Source: Tomocerus qinae | Lineage: Eukaryota; Arthropoda; Collembola; Entomobryomorpha; Tomoceridae | Assembly: GCA_020055645.1 (NCBI GenBank) | Contig: JAECZT010000007.1 | Span: 1,178,001 to 1,242,000 of the forward strand | Length of the DNA: 64,000 nucleotides | Direction: 5' to 3' | Part shown: piece after piece, positions 31,893 to 43,874 of the stretch | Layout of the letters: each line of letters begins with the position of its first letter | Numbering within the stretch: position 1 is the first letter of the stretch | The notes under the pieces: generated by a model | What the model was told of the DNA's origin: nothing | The model's input: the letters and a program-made list of their open reading frames with translations, nothing else | Database searches by the model: none | Position numbers and translations under genes: made by a program

Positions 31893-32383
31893 CTTTACGT
31901 GGTTGGATGACACATGTGCAACAAAAGTGTTTAAAATTACTATGCAGAGCCATGTTATTGCTAGTAAAACTAACCGTGACCAAATCCACTGTGGGGAAAA
32001 GGGTTGACTAGCACGGACGCGCATTTCGTGCACGAAAAAGTGGGCTTGTTTTTATTTGAAATTTCCTGTCTCACTAATGTTAAATGTAAATTTCAATCTT
32101 CTATAACTATAGCTTCGAACATTTACGGTCATTTTTAACTTACAGCTATAGTTAATTTGAATACGGTGATTCCAATGATGCTTATATGATGATAGGCGAT
32201 CTAAACTGGTTGGAAAAATGTAAATAGGAGTTTACGTGGTTAAGCTGTGAGCGGAAGCATAAACGTACAGAGGTTGAAAATGTCCAAAGCATAACATTAG
32301 GGTGGGCGTATGTGCAATCGTATGGCCTATAATGTATCCCAGCTATAGTCACAGAGCCACAACTCTCCCCTAATAACAGCTAG
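31893..32383. other. unassigned sequence upstream of the virus-like cluster
   Basis: Present only in the right arm. No supported gene; translations in all frames are broken by stops. By position it may be the decayed upstream part of the membrane-protein gene that follows. Confidence 0.35.
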
Positions 32384-32872
32384 AGCCTGATTAACCGTAA
32401 GAAAGCTGCTGTGGGTTTGTTTGAACTACATGTTGATGGGAAACCACTTGTTCCCTTCTACTACCGTCTAGGATAGACTACAGCCGAGACGCGGTTCCCA
32501 CCAAAATCCCTCATGTAGTACATAGGAGTTGGGATAGGATCTATAAAAAAAGGGGCTATTGATACTGTTGATGGAAAATATACAGATAAGCATATAAACA
32601 ACTTTCTTTCAATTTATATTGCTTGCGCTGTAGTTTTAGGTTTATTTCTGGTTTTCTTGTTCATTTATTTTATGATACCCTTTTATATTCGTTTCAGGCA
32701 GAGAATACTGTCTCAGAGACATCAAAGATCGCGGGTACCAGAGCAAATACTATCCCCTAGTGATAGGAAAAAGTTTACAATCAACGACAGGGATTTTGAT
32801 CTGGGACTTGACGAATCTGCTGAAATAAATCTGGAAGGAACCAGAATAGAATTACGTCTTCAGGATAATTAA
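32384..32872 (+). pseudogene. virus-like membrane glycoprotein, C-terminal remnant
   Basis: One frame with in-frame stops at 32381, 32474 and 32516 and a final TAA at 32870. The readable end holds a hydrophobic segment of about 25 residues (around 32602-32690), then a basic stop-transfer stretch (IRFRQRILSQRHQRSR) and a cytoplasmic tail of about 50 residues that becomes acidic. This is the plan of a type I viral envelope protein tail, for which I cannot name a family. It stands directly before the matrix-like frame in the same orientation. Only the end of the gene remains. Confidence 0.4.
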
Positions 32873-33014
32873 TTACAACAATTGTAAACCTACAATAATA
32901 ATTAAGTGTTAATTAACTATTGATAAGATTGTAATTACTAGTTTTAAGGTGACACCTTGGGTAACCCTTGTTATACTAAAAAAATTTAACAGTGTATTTG
33001 CCAATATTATCAAT

Positions 33015-33708
33015 ATGGCTACCTTTTGCAACGCCGCTGAAATACCAGAGGATTCAGGAATGTTGGTTCAATTCTTGGACTATACCCACTTCATTTCTGA
33101 TGTCGGTCAAACCACAATCCCTGACCACATCAAGTATGAATTAGTCAAAATAGACATGAAGTTGCACGCTATGGGAAAAATACCTACCAAATGGCTATCA
33201 TGGTGGCAAAATGCTAATAACAACATTGAAAATGGTGTTCTGATAATGACAGCTGAACTATCATTTGAACGGGGAAATGTGGAGTATTCCACTGTACGTT
33301 ATATGCACCGATCCTTACATTCCCGTACTATAACTGAAGCGCAAATGATTGAATCACTAATTCCCTACCCAGTAGTTTTCAGCTGTGATACATTCCTATT
33401 TTCCTCATTTTGGCCGTGTCATTGACTTACTTACTTACGAATTACTTTATAATCGTTCATCTATTGTACACGATACTGTAGAATCTGTGCGTGTTATGGC
33501 CCCAGAACGTTTTAAAACTAATATGGGATTCATATGGGGATTTATATTTTTCCACCGAGAAACATATAAATTATGCATGCAATTGGTGGAGGATGCTATG
33601 TATGTTATATTGGGTGTACTGCCTCACTACAAAGTGATAGTACTGGGCGCAGGCCTCAATTACGGGCCCATTGCCAACTCCCTCAACACTGGTATTGTTG
33701 TTAGTTAA
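33015..33708 (+). pseudogene. virus-like protein, matrix-like type A
   Basis: Frames 33015-33425 and 33385-33708 form one protein of about 230 residues interrupted by a single frameshift near 33390-33400. The Met at 33015 is chosen because the paralogous similarity starts after it. Landmarks WLSWWQN, YMHRSL, HFGRVIDLL and MGFIWGFIF are spaced as in the type B frame at 35088-35772, so the two are diverged duplicates. No left-arm counterpart: it lies in the 2.42 kb deleted there. Function unknown. Confidence 0.42.
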
Positions 33709-34020
33709 TACCCGAGAAGCCTAAGGCTGTCATTTACGAGTCACTGTAGTGGGACTGTTATCGGAAGTCTACTAGCCCAACAAAGACAGGTTATCCAAAG
33801 CTACTCTACGTACACTCTCAATATACGAGGTATCAATAGGACGGCCCTTGAAATTGCGGGTTCGTGCTTAACCTTTGTCTTAATTCCACATTTACAACTC
33901 AAACACTCGCCTGTAAACAGCCCTCGGCCATTTCACCCAGCCAAAGAATCGAACTGGCAGTGGAAGTACACATTGATTAGTCAGACGACTGAATACTCCA
34001 CCAAGCCAGCGTGGCTGGGT
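33709..34020 (-). repeat. putative tRNA-derived SINE
   Basis: On the minus strand TGGCTTGGTGG (near 33998-34008) fits an A box and AGTTCGATTC (near 33946-33955) fits a B box, about 50 bp apart, the RNA polymerase III promoter of a tRNA-like head. The head does not fold into a proper tRNA in the anticodon region, so a SINE is more likely than a tRNA gene. The tail end and target duplication are not resolved. Confidence 0.4.
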
Positions 34021-34060
34021 CTAGCAAGATGCTAGCAAGATTGTTCTGGCTGGGAATAAT

Positions 34061-34888
34061 ATGGTTAACATTTTGTACGACCCGAAACAAGTTCCTACCG
34101 AAGCTTCTTTAGCCAGACCAGTATTGCCAGCTTATAACCTCCATCCAGAACTGTTTGTAAGGAAAATGTTTATTGAAGCTACCCTATCTACTTCACAGTT
34201 GCCAACTCAACTGCATACTGAGTTACCACAGGACAACTTGTCACACGAATTACCCGAACTGACTTCGACAACTCTCATGAGCACTCGGTACCCATTTAAA
34301 GAAATAAGTTTTCTCTGCCGGGAAGCAATTGTTATCTTGAGATCCCGGTTGGCAGGCAAAAAGTATAGTAATGACTATGGACAAAGTTTGACCATGATCA
34401 ATGCACAATTTATCAGTCAGTACGACAAGGCAGCAGCTATCCTTACAAAAATGCTAAAAGAGGTTGCCGCTAAAAATTGTCCTGCAGTACCTACAACAGT
34501 GACACATTAGTTGGCCCGACATTTTTCCGACTTAAAAAAGGCTTTCGTTACCGTAGGTTACTTTACAGTAAAAAAGATCCCAACAGGTAGCAAACCCCAA
34601 CCTTCGGTCCCTACTCCTCAACCACCTCCTAGACCCCAGTCTAGTAGCAGATCTCCTTCTTCCACTAACAATTCGGTAAGCAGTCAAATCTATGACTTGC
34701 CCTATCTAGATCATGGAGGTCATTTTACTACTCCAACGGGCACCGGTAGCCCGATTACTTCGTCCTCTTTATATAGCTCGCCTATATCATTATCCTCTGC
34801 TACGCCTTCAGTAACGGCACCAGAAAATATCCAGGAAATAGATGATAATGAGGAAAATGTGGACTCTCTAATGGACTCTTTCGTTTGA
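34061..34888 (+). pseudogene. virus-like proline/serine-rich protein, right-arm copy
   Basis: A 275-codon frame with one amber codon at 34508-34510 (the left arm has GAG there). The first 150 residues contain a helical segment around YDKAAAILTKMLKEVAAK; the rest is rich in Pro/Ser/Thr (PQPPPRPQSSSRS) and ends acidic (DDNEENVDSLMD). The layout would suit a viral phosphoprotein or a scaffold; I have no family match. It lies between the two matrix-like paralogues, all on the same strand. Confidence 0.42.
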
Positions 34889-35087
34889 TTCACTTCCCCA
34901 AAAACCATTGTAAGGTACTCTTTTCCCTACAAATTTAAAACTTCATTGATGGCAGAATATAATGGTAACTTTAATAATTCAACCCAGTTAAATGTAAGGA
35001 AATGCAAGCATATATATATTAAGGAACAAACCATTTTAATTAAATCATATAGCATATAAAGCAACCGTCACCCTATTTCAAGCTTTC

Positions 35088-35772
35088 TTGCTTGCTTTAA
35101 AAATTGCCCGTTATCACTCTACCATTGAAACCCTTTGCTCTGTAGGCACTATGGAAATCGGATTTGATATTCCAATGCTGGACGCAGCCACCCAATCTGC
35201 CCTTAACTCCACAAACTTAACCCCAGCGATAGAAGGCGTCATAGTGCAGATGCCCGAGCCAATGGTCACCGAAATGACCGGCTTGGCCAATTTTTCTACA
35301 CAACCTAATTTCCCAGATTACTGGAAAACTTTTTAAACAACTAAGACGATGCGTATTCTTTTGAGGATGGGATCCTCATAATTACTGATTATGACGAATA
35401 CGATAAAGAATTGACAGTATTCCGTTATTTTCACAGAACCTTAATGAAATGTGTTATTAAGGGGAAGAGTTCAATGAAATCACCGCCCCTTATCCTTACG
35501 TATTTCTGGCGTGTGCGGTGATACCCGATCCATGGCGCCATTTTGGTAAAATTGTGGATGTTTATACCCTTAAGCAACTTTCAACTACAATAGATAGAAG
35601 TATAACTGGGACTATGACTATCTTAGGAGTGCAATCAATAGGGCACGCCTGGGGTTATATGTTGCGCTATAGGTCGGCATTCCTCCCAGTATTCCACCTA
35701 ATTAAGCAGTTGGTTTGCAGGATCAATGGCAACATAGATGTTAGGAAATTTGATTTCAGCTGCTTAATATGA
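35088..35772 (+). pseudogene. virus-like protein, matrix-like type B, right-arm copy
   Basis: Mirror of 12268-12953. Frames 35088-35336 and 35518-35772 with a shared stop/frameshift near 35335, plus a private one-base loss in a G run near 35463 (four Gs against five in the left arm) that shifts the frame. One residue differs near the end (RKF against REF). Paralogue of the type A frame upstream. Confidence 0.45.
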
Positions 35773-35790
35773 CTCAGGAATGAAGCTAAT

Positions 35791-36606
35791 ATGTATAGGC
35801 CTATTACCACTTCCACTGACCCCAACTTCTATGAACGTTTTCCTAGGAAAACACGTCATACTTCTTTTGAGTACAGCTTTGAAAGCATTCAGTTAGAGCC
35901 ATTGCTCGACGACGCTTTCACAGAATCCAATGACGAATTATTCTCCCTTGCCAATGAGGTTATTAATGATGAAACTACAAAGGCCCCAGTGGAAGCGGAA
36001 CCCGTTCTAGACGGGGAGGAGTTGGAAGATTTGGCAACAATTTTAATGCCAGACCTTTCACCTCTGTCCACAGAGTTGCCAGATAATGCGTTCACGGATC
36101 CAAATGATTTTAATCTCATAGGTTCTAAAGCCTTAAAATCATTACAGGAGTATTATAAGCAAACTCATACTTCTACTGGGCCCATTGTAGGATCCCAAGA
36201 AATAGAAATTTTAGGTATACTTGGTTCGATAGAGGATGTGATTCGCCCATTCACGCATCAAGCCTCAGTAAAAGTGGCAATTATTGCCAGTACATCCTAT
36301 AACACTGACCGGGAGCTGTTAGAAGCCCGTCTAACCGCAAGGAATGAGCTTGCAACCTTAGCTGTGGTTGCCATTAATAAGGTTTTAAAAATCCCATCCA
36401 CTAATTACACACGGGACGAACTATGTTCGTATTTCCGTAATATAATAAATATATTTATACAAAACCCTATCCAAGCTGAGAGTGACAACAGTGAATCGAG
36501 CTCTAACTGTTCATGCTCAGATTGCTCGGTATCGTCTGATGTAATACCAGCTACCCCAAATAAAAAGAGTAGGCTTAACGGAGTCGAAGAGGCTCCTCGT
36601 AAGTAG
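35791..36606 (+). CDS. virus-like acidic protein, right-arm copy
   Basis: Same 271-codon frame as 11434-12249, without any amino-acid difference. Being the only fully open member of the cluster in both arms is notable, since its neighbours each collect lesions. The start ATG is 18 bp after the stop of the matrix-like frame, a spacing seen in compact viral genomes. Family and function not recognised. Confidence 0.45.
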   Translation: MYRPITTSTDPNFYERFPRKTRHTSFEYSFESIQLEPLLDDAFTESNDELFSLANEVINDETTKAPVEAEPVLDGEELEDLATILMPDLSPLSTELPDNAFTDPNDFNLIGSKALKSLQEYYKQTHTSTGPIVGSQEIEILGILGSIEDVIRPFTHQASVKVAIIASTSYNTDRELLEARLTARNELATLAVVAINKVLKIPSTNYTRDELCSYFRNIINIFIQNPIQAESDNSESSSNCSCSDCSVSSDVIPATPNKKSRLNGVEEAPRK

Positions 36607-37235
36607 GATCGCCAGTAGGAGACTCAAATTCCTATGTTCCCAAGATTTTGTCACGTTCATTGCGATTTTATTTATAAATTCGTAAAGAGCTTGATTGACA
36701 AATTCTTGGGATACTCATCTCATTTACTTATTCCTTACACCTATCTCAAAACATATCTCAAAAGGTGTCACCAAATAAATTAATATTCATCTGTCTAAGT
36801 TAAGCTATACTTTAATTTTAAATCAACCCTATATTTAAGAACCATTTTAAGATTAAGGAACACCCTACTGTCACATTAGAAAAGTTCGACAATTACCATA
36901 TAATAGATAATAATTTTCCGTGTTAAAACTAATGTATTTCATAATTATCCAACCATATTTCTAAGCTACTAATACTCTTATAACCATTATATTACTTTTA
37001 TTGATATTATTTTAATTATAAACTTATACTGTTATAACTGTTACCAATATGTTCTCAACCATGCTTGAACAGCTTTAAAGTTACCAATGTAGTACTTAAA
37101 CATTAATGTTAGTATAGGATAATACAGCATCAAAAAATCAAAAAAAATCAAAAAAATGTTTCAATCCTTTCATATTTCTCAAATCTTAGCTGATAATACC
37201 CTTGAAGAGTTCCATCAGCTTCACGTAGGGGGTAA
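36607..37235. other. intergenic, no feature seen
   Basis: Mirror of 10805-11433. AT-rich, no gene supported. Confidence 0.5.
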
Positions 37236-37715
37236 TGTAGAATAATGATTCTACGTAATAAATAAGAATGATAATAATATTATGTATTAAGTACAGTGAC
37301 ACCTGCATGCAGGAGGTGAATCAAAAGGTACCTACATTGTAAAATGCCGAAGTGTACCTACAGACACACTTCGGATCCTGCATGAAATGCAATTCATGCG
37401 AACGTTGCAGATTCTCCGAGTATGCAACGTTTGCATGGAATGTTAGCATTGAAATCTATGAATCAGGGTATGCAGAATGCCAAGCATCACTGCATGCCCT
37501 GCATATATAAACAAAATATTACAATGTAGGAGCCCTTGCTCTTCCACACTTTGTATCTTGTGTTTACGTTCTATGTTTACGTTATTCGTTATCTAGTAAA
37601 TAAAAGTCTAGACTGTTTCTCTTATTTAAAATCTTCCGAAAGGAAATCTAAAGTCTCGCAAATCATTACATTGTATAATCACTATATACCATAATCAAAT
37701 CATCCTTATATTACA
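37236..37715 (+). repeat. probable LTR with polypurine tract, right arm
   Basis: Mirror of 10325-10804: GTAGGGGGTAA then TGTAGAATAATG at 37236, TATATAAA near 37503, AATAAAAG near 37599, end at TTATATTACA. No adjoining pol. Confidence 0.5.
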
Positions 37716-37932
37716 CTACTGAAGTTTTACAACCAGCCACTGCAATTTTACAACCACAAACGGCAGTTTTACAATCTTTTAAATGTAATGAACTCAAAGT
37801 TTGATAATTAATTATATTAATACGAAGTTTGATTAATAACCGACAGTTTAGACATTTGACTAAAGCGGTAGCAGTTTTGTAATACCAGCATAGCTAGTTT
37901 TGTAAAATCAGATTAGAGGAAAAGAAGAATTC

Positions 37933-39721
37933 AGAACCCCCAGTCAATAAGGGCGGATCATAAATCGTAATTTTGCAAATAAAAATATTAGCAATCGTCC
38001 ATACAGGAGTTACCCGAATCCCCATCAAAAATGAGTCGACAGCAGAGTACCCAAACAAACAGAGAAGGTTTTTGTATAAAATTCAACGTAACTAGTGGTA
38101 ATGACATAGTGGTGACTTTTCTAAACTGAAAATAACGCTTGCTTCCCCACATATAACAGCACAAGGTGGTCCATTAAAAGTTATACGCTGATTCTGATTC
38201 CAATTCCCGACTCTTTCTGCAGCCAGAATAAGCTGAAGCTTGAAGTTTCGCTGCATACGTTTAACTTAACTGGGAAAAATACAATTATCATGGGTACAGT
38301 AACTGCTCCCCCGAAGACTGTACCCAGTTTTTCGTTTCATATTGGCTGCTGAAAGAGATTAAAACATGCTATTGACTTCATAGCCGTCATAATAACATTT
38401 TGACCCAACTTGCAACAGCCACGTGGTTCCATTATGCTTTTTTTAGTAGTTTTTAATTTAGATGTTTTTAGTAATTTTGAGTAATTTTGAATTTATTTAG
38501 TATTTTAGATTAATTTTGAATTTATTTAGTATTTTAGATTAATTTTGAATTTATTTAGTATTTTAGATTAATTTTGAATTTATTTAGTATTTTAGATTAA
38601 TTTTGAAGAATTTTGAATATATTTCGCAATTTTAAATAATTTTGAATACAGAAATTGAGAAAAACAAAAATGAGAGAAAAGCGAGAAAGGAAAAGGAGAA
38701 AAGTTTTAAGGTTTTAGGGAGTAAATGTCCCCCCTGCCCCTCCACGAAATCCAAGATAAAGAAACTTTTTTACCAAAATACCAAACAATGGACTTCTAAA
38801 TACTGCACTGGTTCAATTCTCAGTCTTTAAAACGAGACAGTGGAATTTCATGGTGTTCAAAAATCAAGAATTTTTGCTTTGGCCAGCAGGGATTTTTTCA
38901 GATTACCAGTCCAGAAAGCCTTTATCACCCGCGGCTTCTAAATGTTGCGAATATTGAGAGTTGTTTCTTAATGGTGTAGCACATTTTAGTTTAGAAGTAA
39001 TAGGTAATACCTATGTAATAAATCTTTCGAAAAAGTGAAGGTTTTCGGTTTTCAAAAATATACATAATACGAATGACGAAGATCTATTATTATTGACCTC
39101 TACATTAATTTGCAATGTTGAAAATTCCCAAAAATTAAAATTTGGCAATTCATTATTAAAGGGAAAGTGGTAGCATTTGGTTTAATTTATTTGCTTTAAT
39201 GTTTGAACTGGTTGCCATAATGTATTTTTGTTTCCAATATTTTCTCAATATTTAAGTCAGGCCAAAGAGCTTGGACGACAATACGGAGATTTGAATCGAG
39301 AATTCCGTGTATTTGCTTTTCAAAATTTGAGTCATTTCTTTTTGGCTGCGGTTCTTTAGCAAGTGGGAAATCAATAATCAATTTTATAGCAGATTGATAC
39401 AGACAGTAGCGTACGTTTTTTTTAAAAAACGTCCCTAAAAATCTGCAAATTCTAAATCTCCAAATTTGCTGATAGTAAAATTCCCCATTTGACTCTCCTA
39501 ATATTACGCTATGATACTATGACAACGTCCAAACTCTTTTAGTTAGACAGATTTTACGAAATCGCTTAAATTATCATTCGAAAAGCCGATTGAGCCTTTA
39601 ACTCTGCTGCCCTCAAGACGGACTTCGGGTAACCTATAGGTGACCAACGTTGACAAATGCCAAGTTGTCAAGGAAATTAACCCTTTCAAAAATGATCCGC
39701 CCTTCTTCCCCGGGGGTTCTC
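37933..39721. mobile_element. 1.79-kb non-autonomous element with inverted ends
   Basis: Missing from the left arm, where GAATTAGTG is uninterrupted. AATT flanks both sides (37929-37932 and 39722-39725). Ends are inverted with a divergent middle: AGAACCCCC, eight variable bases, AGGGCGGATCA. Inside there is a 30-bp tandem repeat at about 38455-38640 and no convincing gene; the open frame at 39196-39381 (61 codons, minus) has no recognisable motif. Superfamily not assigned. Confidence 0.75.
38455..38645. repeat. 30-bp tandem repeat inside the 1.79-kb element
   Basis: About five units of TTTATTTAGTATTTTAGATT plus AATTTTGAA. Confidence 0.85.
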
Positions 39722-39734
39722 AATTAGTGTGAAT

Positions 39735-40860
39735 TATTTGCAAGGAGGTGGAATAGAAGAATCATTTCATTCCAATCTACATTTAACACAATTATCCTTA
39801 AGCCAATTCAATTTAGAAATCCAAAAAAAGCCGACTGGTCCTTATATAGTAGGACAATTAAGAAAAGCATTACAAATATACCTTGCACTCCAGTTGCAAC
39901 AGTTGATCAACTTGATAAACAAGTCAATATTGTCAACAAAATTATTATTGACGCCTTCCATTAAGCTTGCCCAATGGAGACTACAAGGAGTGGTGGCAAA
40001 CTTTCTCCTTGGTGGAATCAAGATCTAACTATTCTAAGGTAGCTCTTAAAAAATTTAAATCTAAAATAACCTTAGAGTCAAAAGCAGAGTTAAGAAACAT
40101 TCGTTTGGTTTTTAACAGCACATTACGAAAAGATAAAGGGGACTCATGGAGAGCATTTTGCAATGAAAATGAAGAAGCTCAGCAAGCATCAAAGCTTGCA
40201 AAAGTTCTCGTCAAAGACAGAAGTAGGACGTTAGGTCCAATAGAAACTGCTGATGGTAGCTATACTTCAGACATGGATGTGACCATTGCATCTGTGCTGT
40301 TAGCTCAATTGCAGTGTTAATCACGTTAGAATAAGTCTAAAGGGCCATTAGCTCGTTTTGACTTTGGATATATTCCAATGGCATGGCGACAAGCTAAAGT
40401 AATCTTTATACCAAAGACAGGCAAGAGTAGTTATCAAAAAGCTAACTCAGGGCGACCAATATCACTTATCTCGACTTGTATGAAAAGGCTTGAACATCTT
40501 ATTGACTGAAGTATCAAAACTGCAGAGCTTGAAAACAAAATGAAAGATGCAGGACAGTTTACATATCTACGTGGTATTTCCACTGATGCAGCTCTTCATC
40601 AATATACTGCTGGCATTGAATGTGCCCTCAAAAGTAATCAAATGGCTCTCGCTATCATCTTAGATGTCGAGGGGGCTGTTAGCCATGCCACTTTCAAATC
40701 GATTTGTTTGGATATAGAAAGAGAGGGAGTAAATGAGTCCATAATGCGTTGGATAGAACGAATGTTAAGAGATCGTTACAGTTGGTAGCGCTATTCAATG
40801 CATAAAAGTTGAACGAGGGTGCCCTCAAGGGAGGTGCTGCAGTGTTATACAGTTGACCAC
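39735..40860 (+). pseudogene. Jockey-like LINE fragment, right arm
   Basis: Mirror of 8975-10100, with the same broken frames and motifs (GRPISLIS, STDAALH, RGCPQG). Lesions are shared with the left copy, so the fragment was already dead before the arms separated. Confidence 0.8.
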
Positions 40861-40924
40861 TTTTTTGCATTTTGACCGGGCCACTGGTCGAAATGGTCAA
40901 AATAAACAAAATATCAACATACAG

Positions 40925-42143
40925 TGTAAGGATTCATGGATTTGGGCTATAGGGATTGCTTGTAAGGTTGAGTTACAACTCAAGGAACAGTAGTTTAAGT
41001 GTAATGTTAACTTAAGTTGTATTTGTAAGCTCTGGGATTGAGCTTACGGGAAATAAACATAGTTTTAAGTGATAAAGTTAAATAAAAGATATTTGCAATG
41101 ACATTTTGGTCATTGTGAATGCAAAAACAGAAAGAGCTTTTAGGCCTGATTCAGTTAGTGTGTCTAAAGTTGATCAACGGAGCTAATTACCGTAGTAGAT
41201 GAAGGCTGGAATGGTCTAGTTGCAGCTAAAATAGGTTAAGTGTAATTCTAATAGTGATTGGGATTTCTGGGTCTTGCTTAGTTCCTGGGATCTGTTGCTG
41301 GGGTTCCTGTCTGTGTTTCGGTTGACTGGTGACGTCAGAGGTTGTGTGCTAGCTTTACTCAGACTCGAGTTCGGAGCCGATTAGAGGGTTAGAGTTTAGT
41401 CACCGAATCGGTGCCTTACTCAACACGTGGTTTCTGAGTTCAGGGTCACGTGTGGGTTCCTACAGAGTAATCGAGTCCGATTCTCTGTAGCAGAGTGTCT
41501 TGAGTTCGGTCCTTTGTGTTGTCCTCCTCCTTCTTGTCTCGAGTTCAGGGTTGCGGTTTCACGTTCCCTCTGACGTTTTCCGGGTTAACTATTTTGGGTG
41601 ATTCCGTTTTAACCTCTCAGTACTTTGCTGAGGGTTCCCTTCACTGTTTACACTGTTGTGATTATTAGAGGTTATTTGGGTGTTTGTTGTATTGTGAGTT
41701 TGCTTAATGTAAATTGTTTGTGTCATCTCGTGCCTATGGTATGACCTGAGCGGATGCAGACACGGGACGATAATAATTTATATGCGGGTAACTCGGGGAG
41801 TTATTTACAGAGAGTGTTTATTTACAAGAGGCAAGACCGGACTCCTTGAATCAGCCGGGTTAGGCATTAGATAGGCACATGGAACATATGTATGTAATAG
41901 CATTATGTAGTACCTATCTACACAGTTTGGATATTGTTCAAAGCTTTTGGATACATTTGTATTGTATTTATATTGTGTTGTTGCCCATTTATTCTACGAA
42001 GTTATCTAGCTTTCATTCTTTTTTGTAATAAGGTCTCGTGTGAGGGTTGGTGATAACCCAATAGTGACGCTCTCCGTGTTGGGTTGCCTTTAACCGAGCA
42101 TTTGCGCGAAAAATAGCCTTAAACCTTTACAAAAGTCGTTACA
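40925..42143. repeat. solo LTR, right arm
   Basis: Reverse complement of 7691-8910, with ACAG on both sides (40921-40924, 42144-42147), the complement of the left-arm CTGT duplication. One base shorter than the left copy. Confidence 0.75.
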
Positions 42144-42810
42144 ACAGTTACTTAGGCTTGCAAATAAGGTTTAAAAAATTTGGAGAATGAAATATGGCCT
42201 TAAATCCAAGAAAAACTATTCTACTAACATCAGACTACAAAATGAAACTATTTTATGATTTATACTTGCAATCTTTAGAAAGTTATATTCGTTGTTTACT
42301 ATTGCAGTAAAAGGGTGGGATTGCAGCAAACGGGGCCACTTTTTCAGTCCGGCAGGTACCCCGTATCTCAGAATATTTAGACGTGACACCCCAATGTTTC
42401 AATGGATATTTGCCGGACATAAACTGGAGGGTCCGTTCACACCCTCAACATACATCTCCGGGGGGGGGGGGTCTGGAGCAAAGTGAGATTCCGGATTTTG
42501 ATAGATATCGAGTGATAGATATCGAGTCCCTGAACAAAGTCCCGTACTTTGAAAAATATGATAATCAAAGCATAAACAACATGAATTGACTACTGGAAAT
42601 GATTCAAGGTACCTTCCTACCTCACCCCCCCCCAAGCGGGGGTCTGGGGCAAAATAAGATTCCACTGATTTTGACAGATATTGACCCCCTGAACAAAGTC
42701 TGGACCACCCTCACCCCCTCGCAAGTGTGTTCTGGGAAAATTTGAGATTTCACCAGATTTGGATAGATATCGACACTCTGAACAAGGTCCCGCTCAACCC
42801 CACCCCCTAA
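42144..42810. repeat. dispersed modules, right arm
   Basis: Mirror of 7026-7690. The G run near 42462 has a length different from the left arm's C run, as expected for an unstable homopolymer. Confidence 0.45.
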
Positions 42811-43310
42811 CCTAACCTAAACAAAATAAACCTAATCTAAATAAAATAAACCTAACCAAACCTAAACAAAAGAAACCTAATCTAAATAAAATAAACCTAA
42901 CCTAACCAAACCTAAACAGAATAAACCTAACCTAACCAAACCTAAACAAAATAAACCTAACCTAAACAAAATAAACCTAACCTAAACAAAATAATCCTAA
43001 TCTAAATAAAATAAACCTAACCTAACCTAAATAAAATAATAAACCTAACCTAATCTAAATAAAATAAACCTAACCTAACCTAAATAAAATAATAAACCTA
43101 ACCTAAATAAAATAATAAACCTAACCTAAATAAAATAATAAACCTAACCTAAATAAAATAATAAACCTAACCTAAATAAAATAATAAACCTAACCTAAAT
43201 AAAATAATAAACCTAACCTAAATAAAATAATAAACCTAACCTAAATAAAATAATAAACCTAACCTAAATAAAATAATAAACCTAACTTAAATAAAATATA
43301 CAAATACAGA
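42811..43310. repeat. 23-bp array containing CCTAACCTAA, right arm
   Basis: Reverse complement of the array at 6410-7025 with about five fewer units. The same transition from short variants to regular 23-bp units is visible, so the internal order of variants is conserved between arms. Confidence 0.92.
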
Positions 43311-43874
43311 TTTTAATAATGTTAGGTTTGGTAGAGACTTGGCCCCAGACCCTTCTTCGGGTGGGGATGAGGTAGGAAGGTATCTTGAGTCATTTCCAGT
43401 AGTCAATTAAAGTTATTTTTGCTTAGATTATCATATTTTTCAAAGTACCCCCCTAAGGGGGGGTCGAAGGGGTGGGGGTGGGCGGGACTTTGTTCAGGGA
43501 CTCGATATCTATCAAAATCCGGAGGAATCTCAATGTGCCCCAGACCCCCTTGGGGGGGTGTTGAGGGAGGGATCGGACCCTCCAGTTCATATCCGGTATA
43601 TCATATATATCATATCCCAAAATCCATTCACCAGCTATCACACATTCCCCAGCCATCCCCGACCCATCACTCAGCTATCCCTGATCACTCAACCGGCTTT
43701 CTCCAGTCCACCCCTAAACAATCCCAGACCCATGGCCTTCCCTTGCCTACACCCATTCATAAATAGCTTTACTCAATCTTCTGAACGTAGAAAACTTCAA
43801 CCTTTTTACATTTTCGGCCCTCATTTCCACCGAGGAGCAGGCAGTAGAAGCCTATATATCTTATTACCCGAAAT
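43311..43874. other. non-coding, dispersed module, right arm
   Basis: Mirror of 5837-6409. No gene supported. One base difference at about 43839 (GGC against GAC) separates the arms. Confidence 0.5.

Noticed and set aside
33940-34015. Genuine tRNA gene
   Set aside because: A and B boxes are present but the anticodon arm does not fold and the acceptor ends do not pair; a tRNA-derived SINE fits better.
31893-36606. Assigning the cluster to a named virus family
   Set aside because: Architecture suggests a negative-strand RNA virus but no sequence motif I can see is diagnostic, and gene order does not clearly fit one family.
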